Of a DNA stretch of 22,149 bases, positions 1 to 6,658 are shown in pieces. Within the stretch, counting starts at the first letter, position 1; every line of letters begins with the position of its first letter. This stretch comes from JANMDS01 sp031430575. GTDB lineage: Bacteria; Pseudomonadota; Gammaproteobacteria; Burkholderiales; Casimicrobiaceae. The position numbers and the translations under genes were made by a program. The DNA lies in assembly GCA_031430575.1 (NCBI GenBank), contig JANPBT010000022.1:1-22149 (forward strand), written 5' to 3'. Under the pieces are notes generated by a model. The model worked only from the letters and a program-made list of their open reading frames with translations. It made no database searches and was not told where the DNA came from.

Positions 1-159
1 GCCGCAAACATCTCCCACTACTCCACTGATCGCCCCGGTCGCTGGCGGGGTAAACGTGACCGTCTTTGCGCCAGAAATCGAGCAGCTTGCTGTTACCGTG
101 ATGCTCGGCTGGGTAGTCACTTTGCTCGGCACAGTGTCGCCAGCATAGGCTTTGGCTAC
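1..159. repeat. Direct repeat copy A within surface protein gene
   Basis: Bases 1-159 match 325-483 with only two mismatches (135/459 and 145/469). The offset of 324 bp is exactly 108 codons, so the repeat is one protein module and keeps the frame. The window starts inside this copy, so more copies probably lie to the left. Confidence 0.93.
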
Positions 160-2154
160 GGTTAAGATTGCCGCGCCCGGAGCTGTGAGTGCATTCGTTA
201 CCGTTAATGCACTGCTGCCTGCGGCGAGGGTTACGCTTGCATTGCTAAACGTTGCTGCGCTCGCTGCACCCATTGCGTAGCCACCTGAGAGCACTGCGCC
301 GCTCGCTGCGGTTTCTGCAAATGTGCCGCAAACATCTCCCACTACTCCACTGATCGCCCCGGTCGCTGGCGGGGTAAACGTGACCGTCTTTGCGCCAGAA
401 ATCGAGCAGCTTGCTGTTACCGTGATGCTCGGCTGGGTAGTCACTTTGCTCGGCACAGCGTCGCCAGCGTAGGCTTTGGCTACTTCAAGGATTGCGGGTT
501 GACCGATAGCGTTCATTACGCTGATTAGCGCAATTTCGTTATCCCTATCTCGAATGCTCTCCACCACAAAACTGCCGCAGCCGTTGTTGAACGCAGCGGG
601 AGGCTCCGCGGAAGTTAGTCGCAGTGAGCGGCAATCCCAGATGGGTGGCGCAAATGAAAAGCCCGTTGCGAGTGGGTTCGCGCTCAGAGTTTCAGTAATA
701 GCGCTGCAGGTCTCACCCGAATTGACGAAGACCTCGCTTCCGTCTGCGGTTTTAAAGACGTCACCCGCTTGGAACATAGTGTCAGGGGAGGAAATTGCGG
801 TCACCGTCAGCGTCTGGGAAACTGCACCTGTCTCAGAGCAAGTGCCCGCGACGGTAATTGTTTGCGGTAAGTTGAGTTTCGTAGTGTCACCCGAGTAAAA
901 CTTAACGGCAGCGAGTCGAATTTTTAGCCGCGAGATAACGAGTTGAATTGGTAGGCGGTTATCTCCTGCAACTAGCGCACCCGTCGGGGTCGGAGTCGTT
1001 GAGCCCCCAGGCGCTGTGTAATCGAGGTCGAGCCGGTAATGCTGTACTGCTAAGAGTTCGGCCAGCGTTCCCGTGGGATCGCCTACAGACGAAACCGTTC
1101 GATAAGCGCACGTTTCACCCGCGACCAAGCCACTGACCACCACCGGATCAGGTTGGGTGAGCACAACATATTTAACCCCACTCACCGTGCACTCAAAGTT
1201 GATGCCAATCCCACCTCCTGGTAGCGCCTTTGTCACATCACCGACGTATGTCGGATAGAAAGTAAGGGTTGCGGCTGGAGTCATGTCTTGCACGATCTTT
1301 GCGGTGATGGATACCTGATGATCGGAAATTTCGTAATCGCCGTTGTACCCAACCTCCAGATCAAGCTCGAATGGCAAGCAACTCGAAGCAATCGTTCCCG
1401 CCTTAGCGTAATCGACGGCTTTACGAGACGCGGAATTATTGGAACTACACCCAATGTCCCATTCAGACACGGGGGCAAAAAGATAAGGTGAGGCCAATAG
1501 CCCGCCAAGCCGATCGTCTACCGATAAACCCGTACATCGATCACCTTCTTTTCCGACAAAGCTTACCGTTTCGCCGGGACGAAATTGCACTGTGCGCAAA
1601 CCACTAAAGCTACACGTTGTGCGCACAGTGATGAGCGGGTTCGTCTGCACCACAGTAGGTATTTGATCCCCAGAATATTCCGCCACGAACGTCACAGTGA
1701 CCGGCCGAGGAGCAACCAATAGATTGATGACTGTGATTGTTTGGTCAACAGTCACAACCGGGTTTAATGGTGGAAAAAAGTTCGCCGTGTTTGGCGGGCT
1801 CAAGCGGTAGCCATCTGTGGAGGCAAAAGTGCCCCCATAGTCGCGCTGAGTAAGAGCACCGCAAGTCTCGCCAACGTTGACTGTCATTACGCCTACTGCC
1901 GGCGGGGTAAAACTCTTTGATTGCGTGCCGGTAACGCTGCAGGTCATTTCAACCGTAACTTCTGGATAAGTCACAATCCGCGACGGTGTGGTGTCATTTG
2001 AAAATCCCATGTTGAACGTAATCTGCGCGGTCTGTGCGCGCGCAACTTGGCTTGCTCCAACCGCGGTCAGCGCGGCTATCGCGCAGGCTACGATGTGCGT
2101 AAAAAAACGGGAGTTTTTCCCGCTCAATTTTTGAATGACAAAAAACCTTGACAT
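1..2154 (-). CDS. Secreted multi-repeat surface protein, N-terminal part (cut by window edge)
   Basis: The minus frame is open from the ATG at 2154 to base 1, giving 718 codons with no stop, so the C-terminus is missing. Residues 1-40 form a signal peptide: a basic start, the hydrophobic stretch HIVACAIAALTAVGA, and a likely cleavage after VARA. After it come about six diverged modules, starting near residues 41, 150, 288, 408, 552 and 660. Each carries a Y-x-G-D-like motif, then ITV-x3-C-S-x2-G, then a second cysteine in a G-(E/D)-x-C context, which suggests one disulfide per immunoglobulin-like beta module. The pattern resembles the DUF5979-type repeats of bacterial surface proteins; that family call is my inference. 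A GGGG ribosome site lies 9 nt before the ATG. Secretion is well supported. Adhesion or matrix function is a guess, and a C-terminal PEP-CTERM anchor cannot be tested here. Confidence 0.8.
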   Translation of the reverse strand, partial: MSRFFVIQKLSGKNSRFFTHIVACAIAALTAVGASQVARAQTAQITFNMGFSNDTTPSRIVTYPEVTVEMTCSVTGTQSKSFTPPAVGVMTVNVGETCGALTQRDYGGTFASTDGYRLSPPNTANFFPPLNPVVTVDQTITVINLLVAPRPVTVTFVAEYSGDQIPTVVQTNPLITVRTTCSFSGLRTVQFRPGETVSFVGKEGDRCTGLSVDDRLGGLLASPYLFAPVSEWDIGCSSNNSASRKAVDYAKAGTIASSCLPFELDLEVGYNGDYEISDHQVSITAKIVQDMTPAATLTFYPTYVGDVTKALPGGGIGINFECTVSGVKYVVLTQPDPVVVSGLVAGETCAYRTVSSVGDPTGTLAELLAVQHYRLDLDYTAPGGSTTPTPTGALVAGDNRLPIQLVISRLKIRLAAVKFYSGDTTKLNLPQTITVAGTCSETGAVSQTLTVTAISSPDTMFQAGDVFKTADGSEVFVNSGETCSAITETLSANPLATGFSFAPPIWDCRSLRLTSAEPPAAFNNGCGSFVVESIRDRDNEIALISVMNAIGQPAILEVAKAYAGDAVPSKVTTQPSITVTASCSISGAKTVTFTPPATGAISGVVGDVCGTFAETAASGAVLSGGYAMGAASAATFSNASVTLAAGSSALTVTNALTAPGAAILTVAKAYAGDTVPSKVTTQPSITVTASCSISGAKTVTFTPPATGAISGVVGDVCG
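325..483. repeat. Direct repeat copy B within surface protein gene
   Basis: Partner of the copy at the left edge, 324 bp away, 157 of 159 bases identical. It encodes the AKAYAGD...SITVTASCSISG part of the fifth module. Near identity at DNA level, against strongly diverged modules further 5' in the gene, points to recent duplication or ongoing gene conversion. Confidence 0.93.
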
Positions 2155-2724
2155 ACGTTAATACCCCGAATTAGCTAAGTCACTCCACCCTTTTTGGGTG
2201 TGAGCGCGAAGTTAGATTACCTTGGCGCGGCACGATTGCCTGCCTGAGTGATCTTTTCCCAGAAAATTTGTATATGACGAACGCAAACTAAATGCAAATG
2301 GTGTTTTTTCTGTATTCACACCTTTCTGCTGCCAGGTGCGCTTGAAACAACGCATGCGCTAGGCAACGCCCAGTTTTGTGTAATGGCACGCGCTACTTTT
2401 TTCTGCATTTATCGCATCGCAAATACGCGACTTGGCTCGTGGCTTGAGCGCGGCTTTACCTGCGTCGCTGTTTTAGCTCCGCTTTTCGAAGCATAGGTTT
2501 TAAAAGATGCCTTTTAAAGCGCTAGAGACGGCTGCATTGCTGACAACCTCCTCCATCGGTGAAGCCCCGAAAATCAACTTGAATTCACGCTTTCGCTAGA
2601 AAGATGGCGGTGGGTGATTTTTGCGTTAACACTTGTCATGCAGAGGTCTCCCCGCAGATATTTGCAAAAGCGCTAAACCGCCCCATAGAGCGCACCCAAT
2701 CCTTAGCGATTCAGGCAGACCAGC
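2155..2724. other. Intergenic region between surface protein gene and purM
   Basis: About 570 bp with no ORF that looks coding. Both flanking genes are on the minus strand, so this holds the 3' end of the purM transcript and the promoter and leader of the surface protein gene. Visible structures are a small hairpin, CACCC-TTTTT-GGGTG, near 2187-2201 and an A/T-rich inverted repeat, TTTAAAAG-ATGC-CTTTTAAA, at 2499-2518. I see no strong terminator and no promoter match I would defend. A degenerate relative of the 15-bp repeat (tacctgcgtcgctg) lies at 2457-2470. Confidence 0.6.
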
Positions 2725-3765
2725 TCACCTCACCTGCGTCTGCGCCTCATCGCCCACGCGCGCACGAATCACACCTAGCTTCCATGCCGTTTCGCCCGCT
2801 GCGCTTAACTGCGCGATTGCGGCGTTGACGTGCTCGGGCGCGACGACGATGACGAAGCCCACGCCGCAGTTAAAGGTGCGCAGCATTTCGTCGGTGGCGA
2901 TACCGCCTTTTTCTTGTAGCCATTGAAAAACGGCTGGGAATTGCCAGCTTTTTGCATCCACTTCGCCCACTACATTTTCGGGGAACATTCGATGAGCGTT
3001 TTCGGTGATGCCTCCGCCAGTGATGTGCGCCATGGCTTTAACTGGCAGCGCACTCATCAGCGCCAAGACATTTTTGACGTAGATGCGCGTGGGCGTCAGT
3101 AGCGCTTGCCCCAGTGGCAATTTTTCTGACACCGCAGGCTCAATTTTGGCTAAATCTGCGCCGCAGGTATCCACCACTTTACGCACTAGCGAGAAGCCAT
3201 TGCTATGGAAGCCACTGGAGGCCAGCGCGATCATGACGTCGCCTGGCTTCACATCGCGCCCATCGAGCGCTTTGGCGCGCTCGACTACGCCTACCGCGAA
3301 GCCTGCCAGATCGTATTCGCCCACCGGAAAAGCATCGGGGTGCTCTGCGGTTTCGCCGCCGATGAGCGCACAGCCCGCTTGCTCGCAGCCAGCCGCGATG
3401 CCCTTGATGACGTCGGCGGCGACATCCACATTTAGGCGCTCACACACGAAATAATCGAGGAAGAAGAGCGGCTCTGCGCCTTGCACGAGAATATCGTTCA
3501 CACTCATGGCGACGAGATCAATGCCGATGGTGTCGTGCGTGTTGGTCGCGAAGGCGAGCTTTAATTTCGTGCCCACCCCGTCGGTGCCGGAGACGAGCAC
3601 TGGTTCTTTATATTTGGTCGGAAGCCCCACCATCGCGCCAAAGCCGCCGATGCCGGCCATCACTTCTGGGCGCATGGTGCGCTTGGCGAAAGGTTTAATG
3701 CGCTCGACCAATTGGTCGCCTGCGACGATATCAACACCCGCGTCGCGGTAGGTTAAGCCAGCCAT
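2725..3765 (-). CDS. purM: Phosphoribosylformylglycinamidine cyclo-ligase (AIR synthetase)
   Basis: 346 residues, the usual length for PurM. The cytosolic enzyme closes the imidazole ring of FGAM with ATP to give AIR in de novo purine synthesis. Recognisable segments, in order: the glycine-rich GGFGAM at residues 40-45, the signature GTDGVGTK at 60-67, GIDLVAMSVND around 81-91, GGETAEHP at 136-143, SSGFHSNG at 183-190, and ITGGGITEN further on. The gene is complete and its start, MAGLTYRDAGVDI, is typical. It is divergent from perM with only 46 bp between the starts. Residues 199-204 (DTCGAD) are encoded by a copy of the 15-bp repeat on the opposite strand. Confidence 0.98.
   Translation of the reverse strand: MAGLTYRDAGVDIVAGDQLVERIKPFAKRTMRPEVMAGIGGFGAMVGLPTKYKEPVLVSGTDGVGTKLKLAFATNTHDTIGIDLVAMSVNDILVQGAEPLFFLDYFVCERLNVDVAADVIKGIAAGCEQAGCALIGGETAEHPDAFPVGEYDLAGFAVGVVERAKALDGRDVKPGDVMIALASSGFHSNGFSLVRKVVDTCGADLAKIEPAVSEKLPLGQALLTPTRIYVKNVLALMSALPVKAMAHITGGGITENAHRMFPENVVGEVDAKSWQFPAVFQWLQEKGGIATDEMLRTFNCGVGFVIVVAPEHVNAAIAQLSAAGETAWKLGVIRARVGDEAQTQVR
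3156..3170 (+). repeat. 15-bp interspersed repeat, copy 1 (in purM)
   Basis: Exact CTGCGCCGCAGGTAT, preceded by AAAT. It is oriented against purM and read there as D-T-C-G-A-D. Confidence 0.9.
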
Positions 3766-3797
3766 AGCGTTTTGCCTTAAAAAATGAGGTTGCAGGC

Positions 3798-3803
3798 TAG
3801 AAT
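3798..3803 (+). promoter_or_regulatory. Possible -10 box of a leaderless perM transcript
   Basis: TAGAAT lies 8 nt before the perM ATG at 3812, which would put the transcription start at or next to the start codon. There is no good Shine-Dalgarno sequence, only AGG 2 nt before the ATG, and no convincing -35 box at normal spacing. Confidence 0.22.
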
Positions 3804-3811
3804 TTTAGGCA

Positions 3812-4969
3812 ATGAACGCAAACGCCCCCGCCGCTCCCGCAATTTCCCGCGAAAACGAGGCCAAAAACGCCGAATCTGCGCCGCAACCGGCAGCGCAACT
3901 TTCGCCCGAAAACCTACGCCGCTACGCCTGGTGGACGCTCGCGGTCACCTTAGTTTTTGGTCTGCTTTTTTGGGTGCTAGCACCGATCATGACGCCGTTT
4001 GTGCTCGGCGCGGTCATTGCCTATATTGGCCATCCGCTGGTCGCGCGGCTGGAGGCCAAGCGCGTGCCACGGGCGCTCGGAGCGCTGATCGTGCTGCTCT
4101 TGGGGCTGGCGGCGATCGTGGGCTTGGTCTTCATTGTGCTGCCCTTAGTGCAGACAGAAATTACGCAATTGGCTGTGCGCATCCCCGCCCTTTTAACCCG
4201 CGCCCAGACCGATTGGTTACCTGCGTTGCAAGAAAAATTTGGCATTACGATCAAGCTTGACGTGACGCAAATTCGCGCGTGGCTCACCGAAAATTTATCG
4301 GATGTCGGTGCAATTGCAGCGAAAGTGGCGAAATCGGTGCACGTTGGCGGGCTGGCGGTGCTCGGCTTTTTTGCGACGTTGATCCTCACACCCTTGGTCA
4401 CGTTTTACCTGCTAAAAGATTGGCCACGGCTCACCGCGCTCATCGAAGATTTAGTGCCGCGCGGCTTGATCTCGCGCGTGCAAAGCATATTGGGCGAAAT
4501 CAATACCGTTGTCGCGGAATTCATGCGCGGGCAATTTGCAGTGATGGCCGCGCTGGCGATTTTTTACGCGGTGGGTCTAAAAATAGTCGGGCTCGAGCAT
4601 GGCGTGGCGATTGGCGTGATCACGGGCTTGCTCGTATTCATCCCGTATCTTGGATTTGGGTTGGGTTTGATCTTGGCGCTCGTAGCCGCACTCACCGAAT
4701 TTTCAACATGGACGCCGCTCATTGGCATCGGGGTCGTTTACGGCCTCGGGCAAGTGATCGAGGGCTTTTACCTCACGCCAAAGTTGGTAGGCGAACGCGT
4801 CGGCCTGCATCCACTCGCGGTGCTCTTTGCCTTGATGGCGTTCGGCCAATTATTTGGCTTTGTCGGCGTGCTCGCGGCGGTGCCCGCGAGCGCGATTTTG
4901 CTGGTGGCCTTGCGCCGGTTGCGCGCAACGTATATGGCCAGCAGTTTGTACACACAAGATTCTCTATGA
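3812..4969 (+). CDS. perM: AI-2E family transporter / PerM-type permease
   Basis: 385 residues, an inner-membrane protein of the AI-2E transporter superfamily. An N-terminal polar, alanine-rich tail of about 35 residues is followed by a hydrophobic pair near 42-75, another near 88-112, a soluble stretch near 115-185, and a C-terminal bundle of about five helices. Family landmarks are the ITPxVTFYLLKD-like segment (LTPLVTFYLLKDW) near residue 192, FIPYLGFGLG near 275 and the conserved IEGFYLTPKLVGERVGLHPLAV near 312-333. The substrate cannot be read from sequence; members are linked to autoinducer, sodium/proton or osmolyte transport. It overlaps hda by ATGA, so the two are translationally coupled. 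The start is weak (no clear ribosome site), but the next ATG would cut into the first membrane helix. Confidence 0.93.
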   Translation: MNANAPAAPAISRENEAKNAESAPQPAAQLSPENLRRYAWWTLAVTLVFGLLFWVLAPIMTPFVLGAVIAYIGHPLVARLEAKRVPRALGALIVLLLGLAAIVGLVFIVLPLVQTEITQLAVRIPALLTRAQTDWLPALQEKFGITIKLDVTQIRAWLTENLSDVGAIAAKVAKSVHVGGLAVLGFFATLILTPLVTFYLLKDWPRLTALIEDLVPRGLISRVQSILGEINTVVAEFMRGQFAVMAALAIFYAVGLKIVGLEHGVAIGVITGLLVFIPYLGFGLGLILALVAALTEFSTWTPLIGIGVVYGLGQVIEGFYLTPKLVGERVGLHPLAVLFALMAFGQLFGFVGVLAAVPASAILLVALRRLRATYMASSLYTQDSL

Positions 4970-5646
4970 CTTCTCGGCAACTCATCCTCGATCTCGGGCG
5001 CACGCCCGAGCAGCGCTTCGAAACTTACTTCACCGGGCCCAATGCTGAGAGCGCTGCGACTGCGCGCGCCTTTGCCGAAGGCACGCTCAACGCCCGCAGC
5101 TTAGTCGTGCATGGGCCGCCCGGATGTGGCAAAACCCATATTGTTAATGCCGTGGCACACACTATGAGCGCGCGCGGCCTGCGCGTCTGGCAGGCTGATC
5201 CACAAGCGCAATATGGCGAAGATTTCGCCCTGCCCGACAATGTCGATGCGATCATCGCCGATGGCGCCCACGCCAGCCTCTCGCCCGCGCTCGAAGGCGC
5301 GCTTTTCACTTGGTATAACGCCCACGCCTACGATGCCGGAAAGGTCATCGTCGCCTTGCGCCCGCCGCTTGCTGCCAGCGAAATTCGCGATGATTTGCGC
5401 ACGCGATTGGCCGCCGGTTTGGTGGTGCGCTTGTCGCCACTCGACGACGCCGGGCTGAAAGACGCGCTGCTTTCCCACGCGCGAGCACGCGGAATTTCAC
5501 TCAACGACAACGTTCTGCAATATTTGGTTACACGATTTAATCGCGATATGGGCACGCTAACCGCGCTTTTAGACGGTTTAGACAGCCTTTCGTTGGCCGA
5601 AAAGCGTGCGATAACGTTGCCGTTATTACACACCTTGGTGGGCTAA
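4966..5646 (+). CDS. hda: DnaA regulatory inactivator Hda (DnaA-like AAA+ protein)
   Basis: 226 residues, the normal Hda length. With the beta clamp it stimulates ATP hydrolysis by DnaA after initiation. The N-terminal RQLILDL (residues 4-10) matches the QLxLxL clamp-binding motif. Walker A is GPPGCGKTH at 50-58. The Walker B strand is AIIAD with D99, followed by glycine where many AAA+ proteins have a second acid. The box VII arginine is probably R147 in DLRTRL. The C-terminal lid contains YLVTRFNRDMGTLTALLDGLD, typical of DnaA-like proteins. The same frame is open far upstream, but the ATG at 4966 overlapping the perM stop, and homology beginning there, fix the start. perM-hda is a common betaproteobacterial order. 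Confidence 0.96.
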   Translation: MTSRQLILDLGRTPEQRFETYFTGPNAESAATARAFAEGTLNARSLVVHGPPGCGKTHIVNAVAHTMSARGLRVWQADPQAQYGEDFALPDNVDAIIADGAHASLSPALEGALFTWYNAHAYDAGKVIVALRPPLAASEIRDDLRTRLAAGLVVRLSPLDDAGLKDALLSHARARGISLNDNVLQYLVTRFNRDMGTLTALLDGLDSLSLAEKRAITLPLLHTLVG

Positions 5647-5692
5647 GTGCTTGAAAAACCAATCCAATCTAGACTTTGTTGCGTGGATATGC

Positions 5693-5706
5693 CAAACTTA
5701 AGTTTG
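5693..5706. promoter_or_regulatory. 14-bp perfect palindrome, possible operator
   Basis: CAAACTTAAGTTTG reads the same on both strands. It lies between hda and the small lysine-rich gene, about 145 bp before the latter's start. A dimeric regulator site is possible. No adjacent promoter is clear. Confidence 0.3.
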
Positions 5707-5849
5707 AGCTAGACGCATATGCAGTCCGTGTGTCAACGTCTTACGTTTTCACATCGTTAGTAGCTCTGACGCAGCGCCCTACAAATCACCGTAAAGCGCT
5801 CAACGCATAAGCGTCGCAATTTTTGTTAATTCACTCACGAGGTCCTCAA

Positions 5850-5927
5850 ATGAATCCAGTTCGCGCTGAAGAAAAAAAAGTTATGAAGAAAAAAGCTAAG
5901 AAGATGAAGAAAGCAAAGAAGGCGTAA
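5850..5927 (+). CDS. Lysine-rich 25-residue small protein
   Basis: ATG at 5850, TAA at 5925-5927. A GAGGT ribosome site at 5839-5843 lies 6 nt before the ATG, one of the best in the window. The protein begins MNPVRAEEKKVMKKKAKK and ends KKAKKA: 11 of 25 residues are lysine, and it has no membrane segment or signal peptide. A rho-independent terminator follows 23 bp after the stop, so this is a compact one-gene unit. I do not recognise a family. Strong basicity would suit binding to nucleic acid, the ribosome or phospholipid, but this is inference. It has no double-glycine leader, so it is not an obvious cargo for the nearby C39 exporter. Confidence 0.68.
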   Translation: MNPVRAEEKKVMKKKAKKMKKAKKA

Positions 5928-5950
5928 GCTTTCTCTTCACTAGCTTTAAA

Positions 5951-5984
5951 CAAAAGGGCGGGCAACCGCCCTTTTGCTTTTTCT
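5951..5984 (+). terminator. Rho-independent terminator of the lysine-rich small gene
   Basis: An 11-bp perfect stem, CAAAAGGGCGG at 5951-5961 with CCGCCCTTTTG at 5966-5976, loop GCAA, followed by CTTTTTC. Textbook shape, directly downstream of the 25-residue gene. Confidence 0.93.
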
Positions 5985-6215
5985 GGGATCACTATTTGCG
6001 GTTCTGCGTACAGAAACGAGCGAGCCGCGTTACCTCAAAAGCCAGCGCTTTTCGGCCAATGCTTCAAGCCGCCCTACCCGTAAGATTTGCACTCGCGAAA
6101 TCCACCTCAAATTGCACACACGGCGACACTGGTCTCGCCGGGCTACTTGCGATCGCCGATCATGCTGTCGCGCTTAGTGAAGGAAAAAGTGGCGCAGTTG
6201 CGTTCTCGGCGGCAA

Positions 6216-6230
6216 ATACCTGCGGCGCAG
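6216..6230 (-). repeat. 15-bp interspersed repeat, copy 2
   Basis: Exact on the minus strand (plus reads ATACCTGCGGCGCAG). Left arm of inverted pair I with copy 3. Confidence 0.9.
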
Positions 6231-6286
6231 AATCGCTCGTTTTTGAGTGGCATCTGCCAAAAAGTGCCCCTTCTGCGCCGCAGGTA
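6217..6286. repeat. Inverted pair I of the 15-bp repeat
   Basis: 6217-6232 and 6271-6286 are perfectly complementary over 16 bp with a 38-nt loop. A short T run (GATTTTTG) begins 9 nt after the right arm, so a weak terminator role is possible. Confidence 0.85.
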
Positions 6287-6287
6287 A
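6273..6287 (+). repeat. 15-bp interspersed repeat, copy 3 (one mismatch)
   Basis: CTGCGCCGCAGGTAA; the last base differs from consensus. Right arm of inverted pair I. Confidence 0.88.
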
Positions 6288-6474
6288 GCCGTGATTTTTG
6301 CCTTTGATGTTTATGTACGCGCAAATTGTGTTTAATGAATCGTTTTGATTCCGGGCCGTGCAAGGAGTTGCGCGCAAGCGCCTTTAGGCTTCATGGCGGT
6401 TGGTTGGGTTTACAACCGCAAATGCGATCGCCGCGGGCGATACGCTGGCGACGGCGATTGCAGGAGCACTCGCG

Positions 6475-6489
6475 ATACCTGCGGCGCAG
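6475..6489 (-). repeat. 15-bp interspersed repeat, copy 4
   Basis: Exact on the minus strand, preceded there by AAAT. Left arm of inverted pair II. Confidence 0.9.
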
Positions 6490-6512
6490 ATTTAGTGAAA
6501 ATATGCCTTAAT

Positions 6513-6527
6513 CTGCGCCGCAGGTAT
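6513..6527 (+). repeat. 15-bp interspersed repeat, copy 5
   Basis: Exact CTGCGCCGCAGGTAT, preceded by TAAT. Right arm of inverted pair II, about 130 bp before the HlyD start. Confidence 0.9.
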
Positions 6528-6658
6528 TGCTAAATTAAGCCGGTGCGCGGTCGGCTTCCAAGATATGCCAAATAAATTAGTATTTTCAACACAGTGATTG
6601 CATCTCTTAAAGTGAAGTCGAGATAAAGCAGCGCATTCCCAGCTAACATTACGCTCCC

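Larger units (their letters stand above)
6475..6527. repeat. Inverted pair II of the 15-bp repeat
   Basis: 6475-6492 pairs with 6510-6527 over 18 bp without a mismatch; the loop is 17 nt. No T run follows closely, so it is not a standard intrinsic terminator for the plus strand. Confidence 0.88.
5985..6658. other. Gene-poor intergenic region holding two inverted repeat pairs
   Basis: About 670 bp between the small-gene terminator and the HlyD gene. Several short ORFs exist, the longest about 103 codons at 5996-6307, but none has a ribosome site, a recognisable family or a consistent neighbour, so I do not call genes. The region contains four of the nine copies of the 15-bp repeat, arranged as two head-to-head hairpins (6217-6286 and 6475-6527). 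The last ~100 bp are A/T-richer and presumably carry the HlyD promoter. TAGTAT near 6578-6583 is a weak -10 candidate. Confidence 0.6.

Noticed and set aside
2160..2300. GG-N10-GC arrangement upstream of the surface protein gene, as a sigma-54 promoter for PrsR control
   Set aside because: Only the GG and GC dinucleotides fit. The TTGC part of the -12 box is absent, and such spacing is common by chance.
2604..2926. Plus-strand ORFs of 74 and 97 codons overlapping the purM end
   Set aside because: They run antisense into purM and have no family signal or ribosome site.
4279..4965. Long upstream extension of the hda frame
   Set aside because: It overlaps perM in another frame. Homology begins at the ATG at 4966, which also overlaps the perM stop.
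5996..6307. 103-codon plus-strand ORF in the gap before the HlyD gene
   Set aside because: No ribosome site and no recognisable family. It starts inside sequence just after a terminator and runs through inverted pair I. Probably a chance open frame, or at most a decayed gene.
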